A stretch of 64,000 bases of DNA from Balneolaceae bacterium. GTDB taxonomy: Bacteria; Bacteroidota; Rhodothermia; Balneolales; Balneolaceae. The notes under the pieces are model-generated. The model made no database searches, was not told where the DNA came from, and saw only the letters and a program-made list of their open reading frames with translations. Where the stretch lies: assembly GCA_034521495.1 (NCBI GenBank), contig JAXHMK010000016.1, positions 62,001 to 126,000 of the forward strand. The letters are read 5' to 3'. How positions within the stretch are numbered: the stretch's first letter is position 1; every line of letters begins with the position of its first letter. Made by a program: the position numbers and the translations under genes. Positions 1 through 7,619 of this stretch are shown here, piece after piece.

Positions 1-688
1 AACTATCGTGAATTCCCGGACCAATTTTGACACCATTTTTCTCAACAATTTCTGTGACAGGCTGAGGATTAGGAAGCAAAGATTGAACTTTTTCCTTTCT
101 AACCCAGGAATGATAATCCATCTCATCAAAATTCCACAAGCCTGTATGGCACCCGATGCTGGTCAGTTCTGAAATACTTTTTCCTGTGAACAAGTAACTC
201 AAATAGTTTGGCAGATGAAGAGAATTTTTGATTTTCTTGAAGATCTCCGGCTTCTGATATTTTAGCCAATAGAGTTGCAATCCGGAATTCAGCATTCCCA
301 TCGGCGGCGATGCGGTTTCCAGTGCAAACTTCTCTCTTCCGCCCACGGATTTGTAAAACTGGTCTAAAAGTTCCTCCGGAAAGTTCTTTAGATAGTTATA
401 AAGCGGAGTTACCGGCTGGCCGTTTTTGTCAATATGCACAAAACTGGCTCCATACGCTGAAAAGTTCAGAGCTTGAATTTCGTATTTCTTTTGAGCCTTC
501 TGAAATTGAAATTTAATCCAGGTTTCCAGCCTTTCCAGATCTTCACATGGATCACCATCATCATCCACCGTCTGCTCCAATTTGGTTTGATGCTTTTCAA
601 TAACAGCATAATCCTCATCAAACAGCAAGAACTTTTTATTGCTCTTACCGATGTCGAAAATTGCTGTTACGGGTTTGTGTGATGGCAT
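1..688 (-). CDS. FGGY-family sugar kinase, probably L-rhamnulokinase (C-terminus beyond the window)
   Basis: About 229 codons are visible from an ATG at 688. The open frame runs off the left edge with no stop. The N-terminus has the FGGY/actin-fold phosphate-binding pattern (TAIFDIGKSNKKFLLFD), followed by LNFSAYGASFVHID and a SYLFTGK...ELTSIGCHTGLWNFD stretch typical of Bacteroidota FGGY kinases. The usual family length is 450-500 residues, so about half is missing here. It lies downstream of L-rhamnose isomerase and the rhamnulose-1-phosphate aldolase fusion. The inferred reaction is therefore ATP-dependent phosphorylation of L-rhamnulose in the cytoplasm, the step between those two enzymes. 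L-fuculokinase is the main alternative on sequence alone; the neighbours favour rhamnulose. Confidence 0.85.
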   Translation of the reverse strand, partial: MPSHKPVTAIFDIGKSNKKFLLFDEDYAVIEKHQTKLEQTVDDDGDPCEDLERLETWIKFQFQKAQKKYEIQALNFSAYGASFVHIDKNGQPVTPLYNYLKNFPEELLDQFYKSVGGREKFALETASPPMGMLNSGLQLYWLKYQKPEIFKKIKNSLHLPNYLSYLFTGKSISELTSIGCHTGLWNFDEMDYHSWVRKEKVQSLLPNPQPVTEIVEKNGVKIGPGIHDS

Positions 689-988
689 GAATTGATTTTT
701 ATGACTTATTACTCGTTACGAAGGTCCTCCTTCGTAACGCATATCAGGAAGCTCTTGCTTCCATTCTTTGAACTCCTTATGATTTCTGGCATCCATAAAT
801 AAGTGGAAGCTGGAGCTTCTCACTGGCATTCCGAAGCCGGAGCTTCGGAACGAGTATAAATTCTCGGGGTGGGTTCTCATGATTTAAGTCTCAACCACGT
901 GAACACACCTCTGACAGAATCACTGAACGTGATTCTGTCTGTCTCCTCTCCCCGATTAAAATCATCGGGACAGGCAAGAGGAGAGTAA
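689..988. repeat. Intergenic block of short palindromes between kinase and rhamnose isomerase genes
   Basis: No gene is seen. The block holds a series of small hairpins. One has perfect 11-bp arms (CGTTACGAAGG, 714-724 and 729-739). Others are GGAAGC/GCTTCC (748-753 and 758-763), GAAGC/GCTTC (806-810 and 815-819) and TTCCGAAGC/GCTTCGGAA (829-837 and 842-850). Such GAAGC-N4-GCTTC hairpins resemble REP units mobilised by RAYT transposases; that is inference, as no transposase is present. From 868 it changes to a second element (CTCGGGGTGGGTT, then an 11-bp stem at 913-923/929-939) that recurs at 5116-5241. Confidence 0.6.
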
Positions 989-2274
989 CTACAACCCAGT
1001 TGCAATTGTATCTGAACCCCGTTCATTAATTAACTCCCGGCGTACATTCAATTCCCTGAATAACCCAATCGGATTCGCTGCAGCACCGGAACGAATTCTC
1101 GATTCCCGAAGCAGCGGACGAACATCTGTTTGATACGCATCTTGCAAACATTCCTGTGCGGCTACGGGATCATTGTCCTGCCTCGCTTCAGAAAGTTTCT
1201 TCCTGTCAATCAACAACGCCTGCGCATACGATTTTTTAATCGCCCCCACGGATTGAAGCAGATCTTCAAGCGGATCTTTCACATTGTGACTCGCATCGAT
1301 CATCCAGGAAATATTTTGCTCCAGATCATTCTTCCCGGTTGTTCCTTCAACCAGTTCGTTGAAAATTAAAAACAGTTGATACGGTTTGATGGAGCCGGTT
1401 GTCAAATCATCATCGCCGTACTTTGAATCATTAAAATGGAAGCCGCCTAACTTTCCTTCCATCAATAAAATGGATACGATTTGTTCAATGTTGGTATTAG
1501 GCAGATGGTGACCTAAATCAACTAATGTTTTAGCTTTTTCGCCCAAGCTTGTTAGCCAGTAAAAACGAGGTCCCCCAATCCGGAATGACCATGGAATAGA
1601 AATTGGGCTCGTAGGGTTTGTACTCGATTAACACTTTCCAATCATCAGGCAGATTCATTGTAAATCTCTTCGAGCGACTGATGAGTTCGTTCCAGAGCTT
1701 TGCTAAAATTCTGCTGTCCCGGAAACACAGATCCATCCGCCAGCCAAACCGTCAGCGCTTTTGAGCCAAGCGCTTCACCATATTTGATCACTTCAATGTT
1801 ATGATCAATCGCCTGCTTTCGGACTTTTGGATCCGTATGAGAAAGAGAACCAAACTTATACGAATATTCCTGGTCTTTCTGATCCTGGAACGTATTGGAG
1901 TTGACCGCATCGAACGTAATATCCAGATCATCGGCTAACTCTTTAATTGCAGCCGAATCATTCGGAATATCCCAGGGAATGTGAAGGGAAATTGCTCCGC
2001 TGGATCGATTGAGTGCATGAATCAATCCAACATCTTCAATCTTTTCTGTGAGATTTCCCGGCTCGCCACCGATTGGAAATCGTCCGAATCGGGTCCCTCC
2101 CGCTCCTAATGCCCAGCTTGGAATTGCAATTTGAAAGGAAGCGATTTGATCGACCAATACTTCCACATCAATATTTTGAGATGTTAGTTGATCTGACAGA
2201 AAGGAAAACGAATCTTCATGTTTCCTGGATTGCTTCTGATTGTGATCGAGTATTTGTTCCTTAGTAATTCTCAT
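989..2274 (-). pseudogene. rhaI: L-rhamnose isomerase, RhaI type, interrupted by two +1 frameshifts
   Basis: Three overlapping frames (1645-2274, 1530-1736, 989-1546) join into one protein of about 427 residues, the usual length of Pseudomonas stutzeri-type RhaI. It interconverts L-rhamnose and L-rhamnulose in the cytoplasm. The metal-site motifs are all present: the Glu in EYKPYEP, the Asp in LVDLGHH, the His in GGFHFNDSKYGDDD and the Asp in MIDASHN. SLHIPWD and FDAVNSNTF are further family motifs. The first break lies at 1653-1659, where 7 bases stand where 6 are expected (EIYN..LPDDW). The second lies in a GGG run at 1542-1544, where removing one G restores LGEKAKTLVDLGHH. With both intact motif sets, sequencing error is as likely as a true pseudogene. 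Start is the ATG at 2274. Confidence 0.88.
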
Positions 2275-2411
2275 TTCAATAAATTCTTATTTGAGAGACA
2301 TGGTATTTTTCGTGTGATTTCTAAACTCTTCACCTGATTCAAAATTTTTTATTAAAACTATATTTAATGCCAGCAAGAAAAAATACCATGTCTATGTTTG
2401 GTGCTGATATA

Positions 2412-2446
2412 AGATCCGAGAAGTCTTTTGAAGACTTCGTGGATCT
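2412..2446. repeat. AGATCC-type hairpin repeat
   Basis: Arms AGATCCGAGAAGTCTT (2412-2427) and AAGACTTCGTGGATCT (2431-2446) pair apart from a two-base bulge in the middle. A run of T follows on the plus strand. The same hairpin with perfect arms sits inside a coding sequence at 16516-16550, so it is a dispersed repeat and not simply a terminator. It lies just past the stop of the 63-residue membrane protein gene. Confidence 0.55.
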
Positions 2447-2449
2447 TTT

Positions 2450-2641
2450 TTACAATTTCTGTTCCTTAATCCAAAACGGAGAAGTTACAAACCATAAAAT
2501 CATCCCAAAAAGCATAAACTGTTTGTGGGATTCCAGGGTAATATCCTGAATAAATACAAGGATTGATGGAATGATTGTGAGCCCCAGCCCAATAATTGAT
2601 AAGATGATTAAAAGAATTTTCATGCTAATAAATTTAAACAT
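2450..2641 (-). CDS. Small two-helix membrane protein of unknown function
   Basis: Encodes 63 residues (57 if the second ATG, at 2623, is used). Two hydrophobic helices are evident: KILLIILSIIGLGLTIIPS followed by LVF, and FMLFGMILWFVTSPFW. A short polar linker (IQDITLESHKQ) joins them and the tail is basic. The pattern of an N-terminal helix, a ThrHisK-like loop and a WFVT(A/S)PFW second helix matches a small uncharacterised family that I recall near sugar-use genes in Bacteroidota. No function can be given. It lies between the aldolase fusion and rhamnose isomerase in the same orientation, so it is probably co-transcribed with the rhamnose genes. Confidence 0.6.
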   Translation of the reverse strand: MFKFISMKILLIILSIIGLGLTIIPSILVFIQDITLESHKQFMLFGMILWFVTSPFWIKEQKL

Positions 2642-2712
2642 TAAGCAACCTACCAGAGTCCGAAAGGTCCTGGCAGAGTTGCGAATATATGCTCGTAACC
2701 CGAACTCTCGTG

Positions 2713-2794
2713 AGACCCGTCGGGTTTATCATATGAATGGAAAACCAACCACTATCTAAGGTAATATCCAAAAAAAGGAAAACCCGACGGGTCT
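2713..2794. repeat. 82-bp element with 15-bp inverted ends (AGACCCGTCGGGTTT)
   Basis: Perfect inverted arms stand at 2713-2727 (AGACCCGTCGGGTTT) and 2780-2794 (its exact complement), separated by 52 AT-rich bases. A second, slightly diverged copy of the same size lies at 16080-16159. It ends a few bases before the stop codon of the aldolase/dehydrogenase gene. On RNA it could act as a terminator for that gene, but the repeat nature suggests a small mobile or REP-like element. Confidence 0.6.
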
Positions 2795-2799
2795 TATTC

Positions 2800-4998
2800 T
2801 TACCTCAAAAATGCCTCTTTCAGGCCACCATCCACAGGAATGATATGGCCGGATGTATTTTCAAATTTCGAACTCAGCAATTGATAGAACGCTTCGGTCT
2901 GTTGCTCAAGCGTAATCGGTTTCTTTGTAAGGGTCCGGCTCGCATAAAATTCAGCCAGTTTATCCTTCAGAGATTCCGTGCTTTCGTCATCATCAAACTC
3001 AATTCCATATTTCGTGAGCGATGCTTTCACTCTGTCTCGCGGAAACATGCTGCTTCCTTCAACCACGGTTGCCGGAGCCACACCATTCACCCGAACATTT
3101 GGCGCGAGTGAAATTGCAAGCTCGCGCACCAGGTGATTCGCAGCCGCTTTGCTTGTATCATAGGCAAAACTTCCATCTTTGGGTACTACAGCGTTGGCAC
3201 TGGTGGCAATCACCATACTTCCTTTCAGGTTCTGGGCGTTCCAGATTTTGGATGCCTCATCCGCTACGATAAAGTTTCCTTTTACATTCACGGCAAAGCT
3301 TTTATCCCATGCTGAATCACTCACATTTCCAGCCTCATCGGGCGTTGGATAGAGACCTGCGGTTACAGCCACATTGTCTAATCCGCCATAAGCAATCACG
3401 ATATCCTGAAGTGCCTTCTGAACAGTTTTCCGGTCTGTAATATCACACTGCAATCCAATGATATCACCAGAGCCGCTTATATCTGATCCGGCCACTCCGA
3501 TTCCCATTCCGATATCATCCAAAACTTCTTTGGCTGTGGCTGTTGCCGCGTCTTCATCGAGATCGAGAGCTACAACCGTTGCTCCTTCGTCGATCAATCT
3601 CGGAACTAAATCTTTGCCGATTCCACTTCCAGATCCAATCACTGCAATAACCTGTCGTGATAATTCAGCTTCGGGCGGCATTCGCTGCAGCTTCGCTTCT
3701 TCAAGCGCCCAGTATTCAATATCGTAGGCTTCCTGCTTTGAAATTGCGGTGTATTCGGCAACGGATTCGGCTCCCCGCATCACACCGATTGCAGCCGTAT
3801 AGAATTCGGCTGTTACGCGCGATTCACTTTTGTTTTTGCCCCAGGTCACCATTCCAAGTCCCGGAATTAAAATTACGGTCGGATTCGGATCACGCATATC
3901 CGGCGAATCCTCATCACTGTGATTGTTGTAATAATCTGCATAATCATCGCGGTATTTTTCCAGGCCGGAGGAGATCTCAGATTTCAAATCTTCAAGTGAA
4001 TCATTCTGAGGATTCCAATCCACATACAGCGGCTTAATTTTCGTTCGCAAGAAGTGATCCGGACAGGATGTGCCCAACTCAGCAAGACGTGAAGCATCTT
4101 TTGAATTGATGAATTGCAGCGTTACATCATCATCCTGAATGGTTCCGATAAACTGATTTTGCTGACTGACTTGTCCCCGCAAAAACGGCAGAATTTCAGA
4201 CAAAACCGCACGCCGTTCTTCTTTTTTGAGTGATTCGAACTTTGTTCCTCCGAAAGAATCTTCTCCTTTTTCATGATCAGCCAGATATTCAGCCGCCTGG
4301 TTAATCAGCTCGAGGCTCAACTCATAGCACTCCTTATCATCATTCGCCCAGTTGATCAGTCCATGTCCTCCTAAAATAATGCCTTTGATTCCCGGATTTT
4401 CCTCAATCGTTTCCTGGAGTTTCAATCCCAGCTCAAAACCGGGACGCATCCAGTCCACCCAAACTACCTCATCACCGTAGATCTCTTTTGTCAGCTCTGG
4501 TCCATTATCTGCCGTTGCAATGGCGATTACAGGAACCGGGTGCGTATGATCCACAAATTTATACGGAATAAAACTGTGAAGTGGTGTATCGATAGAAGGT
4601 GCCCGCGGATTTAAATTAAATGTGCAATGCGGGTACATCCCCGTCATGGAATCCTCAGCCGGCGTCTTCAGCCCGGTATTATCCATGGATTGATAGACAT
4701 CCTGCAGTTTTAATAGTTTTTCCTGATAGAGAGATGCGAAGTTTGGTTTTTTAGCGGTTCGGAGATCGCCCCCTGAACCTTTCACCCAAAGCACTTCCGC
4801 TTCCTCATCTGTCAGTGGATCTGTTTCAATCAGTTTACTGGATGTATTTCCGCCGCCCGTATTGTTGATGTAGGCATCACTTCCCAACAAATTGGAGCGA
4901 TAGACAAGCCGCTCAAGGAGATCCATCTCATTGGCTTTTTGATCTTCCCATTTGCTTTCTACTGTTCTGAAATAATGTTCTGTTGTGCTTTTACTCAT
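2800..4998 (-). CDS. rhaD: Bifunctional rhamnulose-1-phosphate aldolase / L-lactaldehyde dehydrogenase
   Basis: 732 residues, the usual size for the fused enzyme called RhaE/RhaEW or RhaD-type in bacteria. Residues 1 to about 420 are a class II (zinc) aldolase domain, with NNTGGGNTSSK near the N-terminus and the metal-binding VDHTHPVPV loop. Residues from about 450 to the end are a short-chain dehydrogenase, with the nucleotide-binding glycine motif GSGSGIGKD and the catalytic Tyr-X3-Lys in YDTSK. It splits L-rhamnulose-1-phosphate into dihydroxyacetone phosphate and L-lactaldehyde. The dehydrogenase half then oxidises lactaldehyde to L-lactate. It sits between the permease and the isomerase/kinase genes in one orientation. 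The start ATG at 4998 is well placed, with no in-frame extension. Confidence in the family is high; the exact product of the dehydrogenase half is from family knowledge. Confidence 0.93.
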   Translation of the reverse strand: MSKSTTEHYFRTVESKWEDQKANEMDLLERLVYRSNLLGSDAYINNTGGGNTSSKLIETDPLTDEEAEVLWVKGSGGDLRTAKKPNFASLYQEKLLKLQDVYQSMDNTGLKTPAEDSMTGMYPHCTFNLNPRAPSIDTPLHSFIPYKFVDHTHPVPVIAIATADNGPELTKEIYGDEVVWVDWMRPGFELGLKLQETIEENPGIKGIILGGHGLINWANDDKECYELSLELINQAAEYLADHEKGEDSFGGTKFESLKKEERRAVLSEILPFLRGQVSQQNQFIGTIQDDDVTLQFINSKDASRLAELGTSCPDHFLRTKIKPLYVDWNPQNDSLEDLKSEISSGLEKYRDDYADYYNNHSDEDSPDMRDPNPTVILIPGLGMVTWGKNKSESRVTAEFYTAAIGVMRGAESVAEYTAISKQEAYDIEYWALEEAKLQRMPPEAELSRQVIAVIGSGSGIGKDLVPRLIDEGATVVALDLDEDAATATAKEVLDDIGMGIGVAGSDISGSGDIIGLQCDITDRKTVQKALQDIVIAYGGLDNVAVTAGLYPTPDEAGNVSDSAWDKSFAVNVKGNFIVADEASKIWNAQNLKGSMVIATSANAVVPKDGSFAYDTSKAAANHLVRELAISLAPNVRVNGVAPATVVEGSSMFPRDRVKASLTKYGIEFDDDESTESLKDKLAEFYASRTLTKKPITLEQQTEAFYQLLSSKFENTSGHIIPVDGGLKEAFLR

Positions 4999-5056
4999 TT
5001 ATTTGATTTCTATTTGATGATTTAAAAATTCTATTAATGCAACCTGTCAGGTCGTT

Positions 5057-5241
5057 AATTCCTCCCCTCCCGGGAGGGGAAAGCGAAATCATGACAGCGT
5101 AAGCCGTCATGATAAGCTCGGGGTGGGTTCGCATTACATAACCTTAGAACCTGGTACGAAACCAAGCGATGCTCCGTTAACACACCCCTGTTCAAATCGC
5201 TAAACGCGATTTAACCTGTCCCCTCTCAAGAGGGGAGTTTT
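5057..5241. repeat. Palindrome-rich intergenic repeat, longer copy of the 868-988 element
   Basis: Contains a perfect GC-rich palindrome (CCCCTCCCGGGAGGGG, 5064-5079). Next come an ATCATGAC/GTCATGAT stem (5088-5095 and 5106-5113), the shared phrase CTCGGGGTGGGTT, an AAATCGC/GCGATTT stem (5194-5200 and 5206-5212) and a closing CCCCTCTC/GAGGGG hairpin. The order GGGGTGGGTT, CACACC, stem-loop, CTCC...GAGG is shared with 868-988. No coding potential is seen. Confidence 0.55.
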
Positions 5242-5256
5242 CCCGAAGATCTTATT

Positions 5257-6663
5257 TTAGACTGTTTCTAAAACATGAGATTTACTGACTTTGTTCTGAT
5301 AATATTTGCTTAATCCGAAGTACAAAATGATTGCGATAAACCAACCCGGCAGTCCCAGGAAGAAAATTTCAATTCCCATATAAAAATTAATAAACAGGCA
5401 TAAAAGCAGGGTCACAAACCAGGTCAGGCCAGCCGCCCAATTGAAATCGAGATTGGCCAGTTCGGCGATGTTGCTCTTCATCCCGATTTTGGGGAATACG
5501 ATTACATCCAGGAAAATGACAGCGCCCATCGGCATGAGGACCAATCCGTACAATGCTACAAAATCAAGTAGAAGCATCACTAATGCGGGGAAACAAGCAG
5601 CAATGGATGTAACCAAACCTGTAAAAAGTGTCACTTTCCAGCGTTTCCAATTCGGCGTTACCGATTGAAAAGCCAACCCCGCCCGGTAAATTGTAGGATT
5701 CGCCGTGGTCCATCCGGCAATCACCACACAGATGGCACCGGCCACGCCTGCACTGTTGTACGCAATAATTCCCGGAGCAATGGCACCGGCAGCTGCGGCC
5801 GTTAAAATTCCGGATGCAATCCACGCGATAAAATGACCGAAAAACATTCCGGTTCCGGATGAAAAACCCATCTTCCAATCTTTTGCATACCGGAGAATAG
5901 ACATGTCTGACATCCCGATATGCATCGCCATGTTGGCAAACCACGCAAAGAACATCACGTGCCAGAAGGTGAATTTACTCTGCCCGGATGCCGGTACACC
6001 TGTCCAGATTTTTTCATTGGCTACTGTCCAGAAATCGGATACAGAATTCACACCTAATTGAGGAAGTACGGCTAATCCTGCGGCGATAAACACCAAAATC
6101 ATCCAGGGAAATGCAATGTTGGCAAAACGCGCTACAAAATCATATCCAAGAATGGCAACCGTCGTAATCACCAATCCCACAATAAAAACCGTAACGATCC
6201 AGCTAAAACTTGTAGGCAGCCAATCACCCAGTTCCGGCATGGGAATACCGAACGGCAATCCCACAGCAGTCGCCGAAACAGCAATCATGGATCCCGCCAA
6301 AAAGCAGAACATAATGGCATTAACAATATTATAGATGGTTGATAATTTTGACCCGCATATTTTCTTGAGTTGCTCATAGAGAGTCAATTTTGTTCGAACG
6401 GCAACCGGTGCACAAAGGAAAGCCCAACTCAAAACAGCCAACACGTTTCCAACGATCAATCCCCAGATCAGATCTCCTGCCGCAACGCCGTGAGCCACAA
6501 AAAGCGGACCAATCACAAATTCCGTTCCCGCCGTATGCTCCCCGGCGTACATTCCCAAAAACCCTTTCCAGCCCTTGAGTTTCTTTTCAGGGACTGGTTC
6601 GCGTTCGTACTCGTCAATCGTGTCTAAGCGTGCATCTAATTTTTTAAAAAAATTACTCATCAA
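5257..6663 (-). CDS. NCS1/cytosine-permease-like transporter, candidate L-rhamnose importer
   Basis: 468 residues with about 12 predicted transmembrane helices. The polar N-terminal 45 residues are followed by GMYAGEHTAGTEFVIGPLF, in the position of the first substrate-binding helix of the NCS1 (nucleobase-cation-symport 1) fold. Later stretches such as FFAWFANMAMHIGMSDMSILRY also fit that family. NCS1 members usually carry purines, pyrimidines, hydantoins or thiamine with Na+ or H+. Here the gene lies directly upstream of the aldolase fusion and nothing in the neighbourhood concerns nucleobases. The likely cargo is therefore L-rhamnose or a rhamnoside. That is inference from position; no RhaT or MFS-type rhamnose transporter is visible in the locus. 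Start may be the Met at 6663 or the next codon. Confidence 0.8.
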   Translation of the reverse strand: MMSNFFKKLDARLDTIDEYEREPVPEKKLKGWKGFLGMYAGEHTAGTEFVIGPLFVAHGVAAGDLIWGLIVGNVLAVLSWAFLCAPVAVRTKLTLYEQLKKICGSKLSTIYNIVNAIMFCFLAGSMIAVSATAVGLPFGIPMPELGDWLPTSFSWIVTVFIVGLVITTVAILGYDFVARFANIAFPWMILVFIAAGLAVLPQLGVNSVSDFWTVANEKIWTGVPASGQSKFTFWHVMFFAWFANMAMHIGMSDMSILRYAKDWKMGFSSGTGMFFGHFIAWIASGILTAAAAGAIAPGIIAYNSAGVAGAICVVIAGWTTANPTIYRAGLAFQSVTPNWKRWKVTLFTGLVTSIAACFPALVMLLLDFVALYGLVLMPMGAVIFLDVIVFPKIGMKSNIAELANLDFNWAAGLTWFVTLLLCLFINFYMGIEIFFLGLPGWFIAIILYFGLSKYYQNKVSKSHVLETV

Positions 6664-6820
6664 TTCTTTTAATATTAATCAACCACTTAATAAAAACTGG
6701 CCTGCCCCTAATCAGTCATGTAAAAACAAAACTCTAAGGGGTTTCTCTTTTAGAGAGATTGCCACTCCAATAATCTACTTTAATATTGCCTAAATTTTTT
6801 ACCATAGCTGTTTATCGATC

Positions 6821-7408
6821 TTACAAACGGAAAAACCTATCTCTTGGCACAGACCGTTGTTTCGCCCTCTCCCCTTCGGATGCCGGAGTTCCGCTTTCCA
6901 GGACGTCTTTTTCAGCTCCCCCAATCCAGGTGGCTCCGTCCCAAGCTGATAAATCCGGGTTTGAATTCATTAATCCGGTTTCAAACCATGAGGAATTAGA
7001 GACCGGATTTCCATCCTGATCCCAAACGATTACTTCCCACTTATACCGGGTGGTAGGTTTAATTGCTTGACCGGCGTATTCAATGTGAACCGAAATATCA
7101 CTTTCTACACGTCCTGTATCCCAAACCTCATCTCCATCAGAATCGGTTACCACGATTTGATAGGCAGTTTGAAAGTAACCATGACCGCCGTCCGGTGCAC
7201 TCATCTGCCAGCTAAAACGCGGATGTTCAACATCAATACCCAGTGGTGTATCCGTGTATTCTGTTTGAAGCCCGGTGAGGGTTGTTTGTGAGCTTTGATT
7301 CTGCTGGATTGGGTTTCCAAATGCAATACTGACGGCTGCAAAACTAAAAACCATCATCATTAAAATTGACACCAGATAAAACGTTCGGCAACCTACATGA
7401 ACTTTCAT
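6821..7408 (-). pseudogene. Truncated N-terminal part of a secreted GH78 alpha-L-rhamnosidase
   Basis: About 195 residues from ATG 7408 (an upstream in-frame start at 7450 would break the signal peptide). It opens with a hydrophobic signal sequence (residues about 7-30). It then has the N-terminal beta-sandwich of GH78 enzymes: TEYTDTPLGIDVEHPRFSW, YQIVVTDSD, EVWDTGRVESDISVHIEY, RYKWEVIVWDQDGNP and SSWFETGLM. These match the start of the full-length enzymes at 11221 and 25943 nearly segment for segment. It stops after WIGGAEKD and an unrelated 25-residue tail, where about 700-900 more residues including the catalytic domain would be expected. No remainder is found before the permease gene, so this is a deletion remnant. 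It may still serve as the leader of the rhamnose operon transcript. Confidence 0.8.
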
Positions 7409-7497
7409 ATTCTCGAGATTTGATGTTGCTGTGACAAAATACTGTCCCATTTTTTATAGCGCCGTATATACTTTCAACTCTAAATGTAAAATCCTAA

Positions 7498-7517
7498 TCA
7501 TGAACATATGTTCATGA
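7498..7517. promoter_or_regulatory. Candidate operator, perfect 20-bp palindrome upstream of the rhamnose operon
   Basis: TCATGAACATATGTTCATGA is self-complementary over all 20 bases. It lies about 90 bp upstream of the GH78 stub that heads the catabolic operon. A 20-bp near copy lies at 14618-14637 in front of the SorC-family regulator. Shared, symmetrical and correctly placed, it is the best candidate binding site for that regulator. This is inferred, not shown. Confidence 0.6.
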
Positions 7518-7619
7518 ATGAATTTTTGTTCCTATAATATACAGTTCAACTGCTAAAGCTCAAATCTTTTTAAAAATCTATCTCGATTGTTTAAACGTAA
7601 AGATCCAACCCAACTTAGA

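Noticed and set aside
3021-4037. Plus-strand frames opposite the aldolase/dehydrogenase gene
   Set aside because: Antisense to a fully conserved enzyme and without domain signals.
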